This document shows positions 1 to 6,181 of a stretch of 7,583 nt of DNA, piece by piece. The translations under genes were made by a program, and so were the position numbers. A model generated the notes under the pieces. That model made no database searches. It was not told where the DNA came from and worked only from the letters and a program-made list of their open reading frames with translations. Origin of the DNA: Lentimicrobiaceae bacterium (GTDB lineage: Bacteria; Bacteroidota; Bacteroidia; Bacteroidales; SKPS01); contig SKPS01000042.1 in assembly GCA_007119395.1 (NCBI GenBank), positions 1-7,583 of the forward strand, in the 5' to 3' direction. Position 1 is the stretch's first letter, and each line of letters begins with the position of its first letter.

Positions 1-384
1 TTCATACACAAACTCACCGTACACCCATCCTGTCTGGCCATCGGACGTGACCACCTCTTTCCAGTAGTATCCGGCAGGGTCACAGAGGCTGAGCCTACCC
101 AGTGTCTGTTTACGGTCGCTTCGTCCAATAATCCTTAATAGTTTCCCGGTGTGAAGTTTCTCAATAACTGGAGCTGCTACATCAGGTTTGCCCCGCAACC
201 TGACCCCTTCACCCACTATGATGGCATCGCTTAGGCGGTACACCAGCCCGTCAGACCAACGGAGGCTGTCTGAAAGAGTGCTTGTGGTGTCTGAAGAGGA
301 CTCTGTAAGTGAGCTTTGAGACTCTCTGCAACCCCAATAAATCATCAATTGTAATAACGTGATGAGTAAAACGGCATGCTTCAT
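1..384 (-). CDS. Partial secreted or lipoprotein-like protein with bacterial SH3 domain
   Basis: Reading the minus strand from the ATG at 384 gives 128 codons without a stop, leaving the window at base 1, so the C-terminus is missing. The start MKHAVLLITLLQLMIYWGC is a short charged n-region and a hydrophobic stretch ending in Gly-Cys (Cys19), which resembles a lipoprotein signal peptide, although the residues at -3 and -2 (Tyr, Trp) fit the lipobox poorly. A Ser/Thr-rich linker (about residues 22-40) follows. Residues 60-128 resemble a bacterial SH3 (SH3b) domain: VRLRGKPDVAAPVIEKLHTG near the start, and YYWKEV then DGQTGWVYGEFV near the end. Such domains usually bind peptidoglycan or protein ligands in the envelope; the ligand here is unknown. 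An overlapping open frame at 251-439 encodes nothing recognisable and is taken as a shadow. Coding call fairly sure; lipidation uncertain. Confidence 0.8.
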   Translation of the reverse strand, partial: MKHAVLLITLLQLMIYWGCRESQSSLTESSSDTTSTLSDSLRWSDGLVYRLSDAIIVGEGVRLRGKPDVAAPVIEKLHTGKLLRIIGRSDRKQTLGRLSLCDPAGYYWKEVVTSDGQTGWVYGEFVYE

Positions 385-479
385 CTGTGCTTTTGTGTTT
401 TTGTTGCAACATGTTTTCAAACCAGACAGGCTGATCCATACGGTGAATAATGAAAAGGTGCCGGTTTGCCCTTGATGAT

Positions 480-496
480 GCGATTGCTTGAATCGC
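480..496. repeat. Small perfect inverted repeat at the predicted transcript start
   Basis: GCGATT (480-485) and AATCGC (491-496) form a perfect 6-bp dyad around a 5-base loop. It sits immediately downstream of the -7 box at 501-508, at the 5' end of the predicted SH3-gene leader. It could be an operator or a leader hairpin, but a dyad this short could also be chance. Confidence 0.3.
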
Positions 497-500
497 TTGG

Positions 501-508
501 CAAAGATA
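501..508 (-). promoter_or_regulatory. Bacteroidota -7 promoter box for the SH3-domain gene
   Basis: On the minus strand these bases read TATCTTTG, an exact match to the Bacteroidota -7 consensus TAnnTTTG. It lies in the 235-bp gap between mqnD and the SH3 gene and points toward the latter. Transcription would begin near 494, giving a leader of about 110 nt before the ATG at 384. No TTG is seen at the expected -33 position, so the call rests on the -7 element alone. Confidence 0.45.
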
Positions 509-619
509 GTTGAATTCCTGTTATGTTCATGTCGATTCTGTGCGGCTTTGCCTTGAAGGGCCAGCGGAGTATGATGGCCGGTTATGCTGTGCTATGACGC
601 TACATTATGGGTGCTTCCA

Positions 620-1441
620 TCACAGCTCATCAGCAAACAGAGGGGGGTGATCCTTAGGCAAGTAATTGGCCAGCAGGCTGGTGATGGCCTGCTTTCCTTC
701 CATTCCAAGATCCACAGTGTACCGGTTTACATAGAGTCCGATGTGTTGTCTGATCACCTCCTGACGAAGTGAGACAGCGTGTTGTTGCACATACTCCTTG
801 GATGCATCGGGATTTTTTCGGGCATACTCAATACTCTCTTTGAGCAAGCGATTGATATCATGAATGGTTTGCTTCGGTAATGACCGTGATACAACGATAC
901 AGCCAAGCGGCAATGGCATTTGGGTTTGATCATGCCACATTTGTCCGAGATCGGCCAACAGATGAAGTCCCAGCTCCCTGTAAGTAAAGCGAGATTCGTG
1001 GATAATCACACCGGCATCGGCTTTCCCTTGCAGAATGGCAGGTTCAATATCAGAGAACAGCATCACCTCTTTACGGGTTATTTCAGGGAAGAATCGGGTC
1101 AGGAGGAAATGTGCCGTGGTGTGCTCTCCCGGTGTGGCGACGGTTGATTCGGTGAGCCGCTGCTTTGTCTGGATCTCTTTTGCCACGAGCAACGGGCCAC
1201 AGTTATATCCGAGAGCTGCTCCGGCGTTTAGCACCACATATCGATCCAGCAGTGAGGGAAGATGGGCACAACTCACTTTAATAATATCGATCGGCTCATC
1301 GGATAAGGCTTGTTGGTTGAGCTCTTGCACGTCGAGAAGAAAGGGGGCAAACTGGTAATGGAGGGTGTTGATGCGATGGTGAACCAAGGCATCAAATACG
1401 AATGTGTCGTTAGGGCAAGTTGAGAAACCGGTTCTTAGCAT
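620..1441 (-). CDS. mqnD: 1,4-dihydroxy-6-naphthoate synthase (futalosine-pathway menaquinone synthesis)
   Basis: This 273-residue protein is a typical full-length MqnD (VitK2_biosynth family, periplasmic-binding-protein-like fold, cytoplasmic). MqnD converts cyclic dehypoxanthinyl futalosine to 1,4-dihydroxy-6-naphthoate. The family N-terminal signature is clear: FSTCPNDTFVFDALV at residues 6-20. Other expected blocks are VSCAHLPSL (56-64), GYNCGPLLVA (78-87), VATPGEHTTAHFLL (101-114) and ADAGVIIHESRFTY (141-154). His148 in the last block aligns by context with the catalytic His reported for the Thermus enzyme; I recall this from the family and have not aligned it. The ATG at 1441 lies 6 bp after the mqnB stop, so the two genes are almost certainly cotranscribed. 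The stop is a TGA at 622-620. No convincing terminator follows in 385-619. The homologue MqnA is the main alternative, but the STCPNDTF signature favours MqnD. Confidence 0.95.
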   Translation of the reverse strand: MLRTGFSTCPNDTFVFDALVHHRINTLHYQFAPFLLDVQELNQQALSDEPIDIIKVSCAHLPSLLDRYVVLNAGAALGYNCGPLLVAKEIQTKQRLTESTVATPGEHTTAHFLLTRFFPEITRKEVMLFSDIEPAILQGKADAGVIIHESRFTYRELGLHLLADLGQMWHDQTQMPLPLGCIVVSRSLPKQTIHDINRLLKESIEYARKNPDASKEYVQQHAVSLRQEVIRQHIGLYVNRYTVDLGMEGKQAITSLLANYLPKDHPPLFADEL

Positions 1442-1447
1442 AATGGG

Positions 1448-2146
1448 TTACAGATTAAAAGGGGAATCGATAAGGTACTGATTGAGTGTTTTAATGGCCA
1501 GTCCGATATTCCATGTGCTACGTGTTCTGGGCCCCACATGGTTCGAGACGGAGCGCACCTGCAGGCAAGGTGTGGCTGTCATCATGCACACATAAAAGAA
1601 GGCTGCCCCCTCCATGGTTTCCAGGTCAGGGTTGTAGAGTGTGGTTAAGCTGGCAATTGATTCTTTCAGGGTGTGTACTGTGTCTGAGGTGATGGCTGTG
1701 CTCTTTGGGAGCTTGATGGGTGGCAAACCGCTTGGGATCTCAGGGGAGAGCCATCCCTGTTGATAGGGATGGTGCCCAAGGCCTGAAAACGGGAGGTGTT
1801 CTCCTGTCATAAACCCTTCCGGAGCCTCTGCTCCAAGATCGGCAAACCTGTCTTTGGTTACCATCACCACATCTCCGATGTTGAGTTTCTGTGAATATGC
1901 TCCTGCAATGCCCACATTCAGAGCCATCCTGTATTTGCCCTTGGTAAGCACCCGGGTGAGATGATATGTTGTGGCTGCAACTCCCGGTCCGGTAATCAGC
2001 AAGCTGGCAACACCATCCCGTACATGAACAACATTACCCACTTCCACTTCATTCTCCTTAACCCCAATTCGTTGAAGAAGAGGAGATACCTCGGCAGCAG
2101 TAGCCGCTACAATCAATACGTCTGACCCATCAAAATCCATCATCAT
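1448..2146 (-). CDS. mqnB: Futalosine hydrolase (futalosine nucleosidase)
   Basis: This 232-residue cytoplasmic enzyme belongs to the purine nucleoside phosphorylase/MTA nucleosidase fold family. It should hydrolyse futalosine to hypoxanthine and dehypoxanthinyl futalosine. Family blocks visible are IVAATAAEV (12-20, with the conserved Glu19), ITGPGVAATTYHL (51-63), NVGIAGAY (77-84) followed by GDVVMV (91-96), the ribose-binding LETMEGAAF (175-183, Met178-Glu179), and RSVSNHVGPR (198-207). The residue after Ser201 is Asn202, where MTA/SAH nucleosidase has the catalytic Asp. That argues for a 6-oxopurine substrate and for MqnB over an MTAN. The gene starts with three consecutive ATG codons (2146, 2143, 2140), and any of them could be used. 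It is first in the operon with mqnD, 6 bp apart, and has its own -7 box 17 bp upstream. Confidence 0.93.
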   Translation of the reverse strand: MMMDFDGSDVLIVAATAAEVSPLLQRIGVKENEVEVGNVVHVRDGVASLLITGPGVAATTYHLTRVLTKGKYRMALNVGIAGAYSQKLNIGDVVMVTKDRFADLGAEAPEGFMTGEHLPFSGLGHHPYQQGWLSPEIPSGLPPIKLPKSTAITSDTVHTLKESIASLTTLYNPDLETMEGAAFFYVCMMTATPCLQVRSVSNHVGPRTRSTWNIGLAIKTLNQYLIDSPFNL

Positions 2147-2162
2147 ACGTTTACATTGAAAA

Positions 2163-2170
2163 CAAAAGTA
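2163..2170 (-). promoter_or_regulatory. Bacteroidota -7 promoter box for the mqnB-mqnD operon
   Basis: The minus strand reads TACTTTTG, an exact match to TAnnTTTG. Transcription would start near 2156, only about 10 nt before the first mqnB ATG at 2146, giving a very short leader. No TTG lies 17-23 bases upstream. It sits inside the AT-rich divergent intergenic region 2147-2321. Confidence 0.45.
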
Positions 2171-2227
2171 CAGCTAAAATTGCAAACTATTTGTTATGTA
2201 TGAAGATTGAATCGTGAAGCCTGTTCT

Positions 2228-2260
2228 GATTTGTGTTTGAAAGATGCAGATTAACAAATC
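2228..2260. repeat. Inverted repeat in the divergent mqnB/C10-peptidase intergenic region
   Basis: GATTTGT (2228-2234) and ACAAATC (2254-2260) are perfect 7-bp inverted arms separated by 19 bases. The element lies midway between the two divergent start codons, where an operator for either gene could be placed. The base composition is AT-rich, so a chance match is quite possible. Confidence 0.25.
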
Positions 2261-2287
2261 CTTCAGGAAACAAACGGAAAAAATGCT

Positions 2288-2295
2288 TTTCTTTG
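2288..2295 (+). promoter_or_regulatory. Weak candidate -7 box for the C10 peptidase gene
   Basis: TTTCTTTG matches TAnnTTTG except for T in place of the conserved A. A start near 2301 would give a leader of about 20 nt before the ATG at 2322. No -33 TTG is seen at the right distance. It is listed because no better plus-strand candidate was found in 2147-2321. Confidence 0.22.
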
Positions 2296-2321
2296 TCTCT
2301 GCAATATAAAATCAAGCCGAT

Positions 2322-4754
2322 ATGCGATTGAATGGGTTGTTCATCATGGTGTTTATGCTTATATTCACCTCCGTAACACATGGGGCACCGGTAGACCTGG
2401 AGAGAGCAAAGCGTGTAGCCCGTAACTTTTACTTTGAGCGAAGCAATGGCACTCCCTTTCAGATAGCGACTGTGACGGAGTTGGGTGTACCGGGTCAGAC
2501 GCTTTTTTATGTTTTCAACAGCGAGCAGGGTGGAGGTTTTGTGATGGTTTCCGGTGACGACGGAATATATCCGGTTCCGGGCTACTCGCTCACAAAGAAC
2601 TGGCAGCATGACACGTTGCTGATGCCCCCTGCATTCCGAACTATGCTTGATCATTATAAGGAGCAGGTGTTGCACCATATCGATTACTCCTTGCCACCAA
2701 CCCCTGAAGCAGTTGCAGCATGGGCACATTATGATGTTGCCACACATTATTTCAGTGCTGCCACACTCTCCGCGGTATCACCATTGCTTGGTCTGCTTGA
2801 ATGGGGTCAGGGATGCTACTACAATGATGATTGTCCGTACGATCCCAATGCCGGTATGGGCTATTGCAACAGAGTGCCGGTAGGGTGTGTTGCCACTTCC
2901 ATGGCCATGATTATGAAGTACTGGGAATATCCGGCATCAGGTATCGGTTCTAACTCTTACCTGCATCCCGATTATGGAACCTTGAGTGCCAATTTCGGCG
3001 CCAGCAGCTACAATTGGTCGCAAATGCCGCCAGTGGTAACTACCACCAATCCTGAAGTTGCCAAAGTATCTTACCATGCCGGTGTGGCTGTAAATATGCA
3101 ATATGGGCCAACAGGCAGTGGAGCTTACACCTCGGATGCAAGAGATGCGATGGTCGATAACTTTGGTTTTCAGTCTATAGCCGCTTTTCTGTGGCGACAA
3201 AACTACACTATGACCCAATGGGATTCGCTGTTACAATCAAATCTCAACTTGAACCGCCCGCTTATTTATCGGGGTAGCAATTCGGCCGGTGCAGATGGCC
3301 ATGCCTGGATTATCGACGGATACCAGGGTGTAGCCAATAACCATTACCACTGCAACTGGGGTTGGGATGGCTATCTGAATGGATACTTTTACCTTACCTC
3401 ACTTACACCCGGCAATACCAATTTTACCTATTATCAGGGTGCTATAGCTGATCTGGTGCCCATTGTAACACAACCTCCTACAGCAGACTTTTCGGCTAAT
3501 CCTACCATTGGAAATATCGGAATGAACATCTCGTTTACGTGTCAATCTTCCGGAGTGGTTTCAGGATGGAAGTGGTATTTCGGTGACGGCGACAGCAGCT
3601 CTGTTCAGCACCCGGTTCATGTATACTCTCAACCCGGAATCTATACCGTTACCCTGATTGCCTCGAACCAGACAGGCAGTGATACCATCACCAAAACAAA
3701 TTACATAGAGATTACCATACCCCCGATACCTGTGGCCGACTTCTCCGCATCACCCCTTGTCGCACCCGTCGGGTCGCCTGTACAGTTTGCCGACTTAAGC
3801 CACAATACACCATTGCAATGGCTCTGGGATTTTGGCGACGGACAAACCAGTACATCCCAACACCCTCAGCATATTTATCAAACCATTGACACCTTCACGG
3901 TTACACTGTGGGTCTCCAATGGAGCCGGATCCGATTCCATCACAAAAACCAATTACATCGTTACCACCCCCCCGGCTGCGGCAGCAAATTTCTCGGTGCA
4001 GCCTTCTGTGGGCTACCCCGGTGATACCCTCTGGTTTATTGATTTATCACAACACAATCCCATTGAGTGGCTCTGGGATTTCGGCAACGGTGATACCAGC
4101 CACCTGCAAAATCCATGGTATATCTATGCCGAACCCGGCGCATACTCCATCTCCCTTACAGCAACCAACCCATACGGGTATACGGAACTTACCAAAGCAT
4201 TCTATGTGTACATTATGCCAAAGCCCCCAATGCCCAAAGCATTGTTTGCCAGTGATATGACCACCATCCTGAAGGGTGATTCGGTGTTGTTTACCGACTA
4301 CAGTGTAAGCCAGCCCAAACAGTGGGAATGGAGCTTCCCCGGAGGTGTACCCTCTTCATCAACACAACAAAACCCCGGTAGAATCACATACCCCAACCAT
4401 GGTGTGTACGATGTGCAACTCATCGTGTGGAACGTCTCCGGATCAGATACGCTCATCAAACAAGGTTTTATCACCGTAGGAACCATAGGTGTCGAGAACC
4501 TGCAGGATCATCAAGCCGCCAGGATCTATCCGGTGCCGGCCAATGATTATCTGTTTGTTGAAGCCACACAGCCTGTCAGATCTGTAGCATTGTATGATTT
4601 GACCGGCAGGGTGGTGCGCTTGTGGCAGTTCGACAACACATCAGAACAACAGATACGCCTCTCTCTGTCAGATGTTCATCCCGGCAATTATCGGATGCTG
4701 ATTGATGGAAAAGACCAGCGACCCGTCTTTAAGCCGTTGATCATTCTCCGTTAA
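2322..4754 (+). CDS. Secreted C10 (streptopain-like) cysteine peptidase with four PKD repeats and T9SS sorting domain
   Basis: This 810-residue protein is predicted to be exported by Sec and then the type IX system. Residues 1-21 are a signal peptide (MRLNGLFIMVFMLIFTSVTHG). Residues 22 to about 150 resemble the inhibitory propeptide of C10 peptidases, including YVFNSEQGGGFVMVSGDD (63-80). The catalytic domain spans about 151-380: the nucleophile is Cys189 in VPVGCVATSMAMIMKY, the catalytic His is His327 in DGHAWIIDGY, and Asn345-Trp346 lie in HCNWGWDG. Four PKD-like domains follow at about 385-466, 467-549, 550-633 and 634-719. Residues 734-810 are a T9SS sorting domain (IYPVPAND, LYDLTGRVV, closing KPLIILR). 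Porphyromonas PrtT and Prevotella interpain A are C10 relatives known in the phylum. Likely extracellular or surface-anchored proteolysis; the substrate is unknown. All catalytic residues are present, so it should be active after propeptide removal. Confidence 0.93.
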   Translation: MRLNGLFIMVFMLIFTSVTHGAPVDLERAKRVARNFYFERSNGTPFQIATVTELGVPGQTLFYVFNSEQGGGFVMVSGDDGIYPVPGYSLTKNWQHDTLLMPPAFRTMLDHYKEQVLHHIDYSLPPTPEAVAAWAHYDVATHYFSAATLSAVSPLLGLLEWGQGCYYNDDCPYDPNAGMGYCNRVPVGCVATSMAMIMKYWEYPASGIGSNSYLHPDYGTLSANFGASSYNWSQMPPVVTTTNPEVAKVSYHAGVAVNMQYGPTGSGAYTSDARDAMVDNFGFQSIAAFLWRQNYTMTQWDSLLQSNLNLNRPLIYRGSNSAGADGHAWIIDGYQGVANNHYHCNWGWDGYLNGYFYLTSLTPGNTNFTYYQGAIADLVPIVTQPPTADFSANPTIGNIGMNISFTCQSSGVVSGWKWYFGDGDSSSVQHPVHVYSQPGIYTVTLIASNQTGSDTITKTNYIEITIPPIPVADFSASPLVAPVGSPVQFADLSHNTPLQWLWDFGDGQTSTSQHPQHIYQTIDTFTVTLWVSNGAGSDSITKTNYIVTTPPAAAANFSVQPSVGYPGDTLWFIDLSQHNPIEWLWDFGNGDTSHLQNPWYIYAEPGAYSISLTATNPYGYTELTKAFYVYIMPKPPMPKALFASDMTTILKGDSVLFTDYSVSQPKQWEWSFPGGVPSSSTQQNPGRITYPNHGVYDVQLIVWNVSGSDTLIKQGFITVGTIGVENLQDHQAARIYPVPANDYLFVEATQPVRSVALYDLTGRVVRLWQFDNTSEQQIRLSLSDVHPGNYRMLIDGKDQRPVFKPLIILR
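3474..4478 (+). repeat. Four tandem PKD-domain coding repeats inside the C10 peptidase gene
   Basis: Four units of about 250 bp encode PKD-like beta-sandwich domains. The conserved Phe near each unit's start falls at residues 390, 474, 557 and 642, a spacing of 84, 83 and 85 residues. The Trp-x-Trp-x-Phe core followed by a turn reads FGDG, FGDG, FGNG and FPGG in order, so the turn drifts toward the C-terminus. Units 1 and 2 end almost identically (GSDTITKTNYI and GSDSITKTNYI). PKD domains usually act as spacers or bind polymers in secreted enzymes. Confidence 0.8.
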
Positions 4755-4761
4755 CAGGCTA

Positions 4762-4802
4762 ACCCCTTTCTTTACCAATGAACTGCCTTCAAGGAAAGGA
4801 GT
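4762..4802 (+). terminator. Candidate imperfect terminator hairpin after the C10 peptidase gene
   Basis: ACCCCTTTCTTT (4762-4773) can pair with AAGGAAAGGAGT (4791-4802), a 12-bp stem with one C-A mismatch and one T-G wobble around a 17-base loop. A competing smaller stem is AAAGG (4795-4799) with CCTTT (4808-4812). A run of six T (4818-4823) follows, 15 bases after the larger stem and 5 after the smaller one. It starts 8 bp after the C10 stop codon. The long loop and distant T-run make it a weak intrinsic terminator. Confidence 0.35.
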
Positions 4803-4826
4803 CGCACCCTTTAACAATTTTTTGAT

Positions 4827-4834
4827 TATCTTTG
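4827..4834 (+). promoter_or_regulatory. Bacteroidota -7 promoter box for the M43 metallopeptidase (and mqnE)
   Basis: TATCTTTG is an exact TAnnTTTG match, identical to the octamer upstream of the SH3 gene. Transcription would start near 4841, giving a leader of about 55 nt before the preferred ATG at 4895. No -33 TTG is evident. Its last three bases are the TTG that a longest-frame start would use, which argues against that start. It probably also serves mqnE. Confidence 0.5.
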
Positions 4835-4894
4835 CATCTCATGAACGTAACAGAGCCCGATGGAGTAGAGGGTGCTGTTGTCAAAGTAGTTGGT

Positions 4895-6181
4895 ATGACT
4901 GGTAGGATTATTATATCGATTCTTTTACTGCTTCCTTCTTTATTATGGGGCCAGAGTGCCTTGACCCCGGAAGACCCTCCGCAACAGCGCCGGTGTGGTC
5001 ACTACGAATACATTGAGATGCTGACCGAACAAGATCCTGAATTTCCTGCCCGCAGGGCAGCCCTGGAGGAGGAGATGAACCGATGGATCATGGAAAATGC
5101 AGAGATCATCAACTCGGAATCTTCTTCGGTTATCACGATTCCTGTTGTGGTGCATATCCTCTATTTTAACCATATACAAAACATTCCACATAGCCGTGTG
5201 ATTGAGCAGATCGATCGGTTGAACAAAGATTTCAGGAGGCTGAATTCTAACTTGTCAGGTATTCCTGCCGCTTTTGCTCACCTGGTGGCTGATGTGGAGT
5301 TTGAGTTTTGCCTGGCGCGGAGGGACCCCCAGGGTAATTGGACCAATGGGGTCACCCGAAGGCAGGTGTCACAACCCAGTTTTACCTACCATGACGACCA
5401 CATCATCAAGTCAACCTCTCAGGGAGGACAGAGCATCTGGAATCCGGCACGCTACCTCAATATATGGGTGGTGAACCTGACAGGCGGTGTTCTTGGTTAT
5501 GCTCAACCACCCGGAGGAAATGCAACCACTGATGGTATCGTGATTGGTTACCGCTTCTTTGGTTCAACAGGTGCATCTCCACCTTTCAACCATGGGCGTA
5601 CTACAGTGCATGAAGTGGGCCATTGGTTTAATCTGATTCACATATGGGGAGATGACAACGGGGCGTGCTGGGGTAGTGACCTGGTACACGATACACCTAA
5701 CCAGGCATCAGAGTTTTACGGATGCCCCACTTTTCCCCAAATGGACATCTGTACCCCCGATAGCCCGGGAGTGATGTTTATGAACTACATGGACTATGTG
5801 AATGATGACTGTATGATGATGTTTACCCACGGACAGAAAGCACGCATGCTGGCCGCACTTAATGTGTTCCGACCGGGCCTCAAAAATTCGAACGGTTGTA
5901 AACCCGCCATCAATGTAGAAGAGATTCCCGACCTCTCTTCTCTTTCAGTGTTTCCAAACCCCGGGAACGGTTTGTTCCGTTTTGAATTGATCATGAACAC
6001 CGATGCTGAGATTCATTTAACAGTTGTGAACTCCTTGGGGCAAACTGTTTGGGACGACAACCTTGGTGTAAGACAATCGGTTTACGAGACCATTGACCTC
6101 CAACACCTCGCGCCTGGCTTCTATTATCTGTCGGTGAGCGCTGGTGGAAGCCGAACAACCCAAAAACTGATCATACAGTAA
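4895..6181 (+). CDS. Secreted M43 (pappalysin/cytophagalysin-like) zinc metallopeptidase with T9SS sorting domain
   Basis: From the ATG at 4895 the protein has 428 residues. That start is preferred because it opens directly into a Sec signal peptide (MTGRIIISILLLLPSLLWGQ). The open frame extends up to a TTG at 4832 and an ATG at 4841, but both would add a polar leader and fall on the predicted -7 box or transcript start. The metzincin zinc site HEVGHWFNLIH is at 239-249 (His239, Glu240, His243, His249). The Met-turn is in MNYMDYVNDD (about 296-305). The upstream IPVVVHILYF (82-91) and the Cys residues at 258, 277, 286 and 306 fit M43 disulfides. Residues 349-428 are a T9SS sorting domain (VFPNPGNG, NSLGQTVW, LAPGFYYLSV, closing QKLIIQ). 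Predicted to act outside the cell; substrate unknown. It follows the C10 peptidase by 140 bp on the same strand. Confidence 0.92.
   Translation: MTGRIIISILLLLPSLLWGQSALTPEDPPQQRRCGHYEYIEMLTEQDPEFPARRAALEEEMNRWIMENAEIINSESSSVITIPVVVHILYFNHIQNIPHSRVIEQIDRLNKDFRRLNSNLSGIPAAFAHLVADVEFEFCLARRDPQGNWTNGVTRRQVSQPSFTYHDDHIIKSTSQGGQSIWNPARYLNIWVVNLTGGVLGYAQPPGGNATTDGIVIGYRFFGSTGASPPFNHGRTTVHEVGHWFNLIHIWGDDNGACWGSDLVHDTPNQASEFYGCPTFPQMDICTPDSPGVMFMNYMDYVNDDCMMMFTHGQKARMLAALNVFRPGLKNSNGCKPAINVEEIPDLSSLSVFPNPGNGLFRFELIMNTDAEIHLTVVNSLGQTVWDDNLGVRQSVYETIDLQHLAPGFYYLSVSAGGSRTTQKLIIQ

Noticed and set aside
251..439. 62-residue minus-strand open frame
   Set aside because: It overlaps, in another frame, the SH3b-domain coding sequence at 1-384 and has no recognisable content.
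385..619. Possible small gene or RNA in the gap between mqnD and the SH3 gene
   Set aside because: No convincing coding frame or stable structured RNA was seen; only the promoter box and a short dyad are supported.
2187..2747. 186-residue minus-strand open frame antisense to the C10 peptidase start
   Set aside because: Low-complexity His/Cys-rich translation with no family resemblance; most of it is the antisense shadow of a strongly supported gene.
3832..4260. 142-residue plus-strand open frame within the PKD region
   Set aside because: Pro/Ser/Thr-rich translation typical of an out-of-frame read of PKD repeats; the in-frame gene explains the sequence.
3474..4478. Tandem repeats considered as a CRISPR or minisatellite
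   Set aside because: The periodicity is about 250 bp, diverged and in frame, and is explained by PKD protein domains.
2322..6181. The two peptidases considered as a toxin, defence or proteolytic activation system
   Set aside because: Both are complete, standard T9SS cargo proteases with no immunity, sensor or effector partner nearby; adjacency alone does not support a system.
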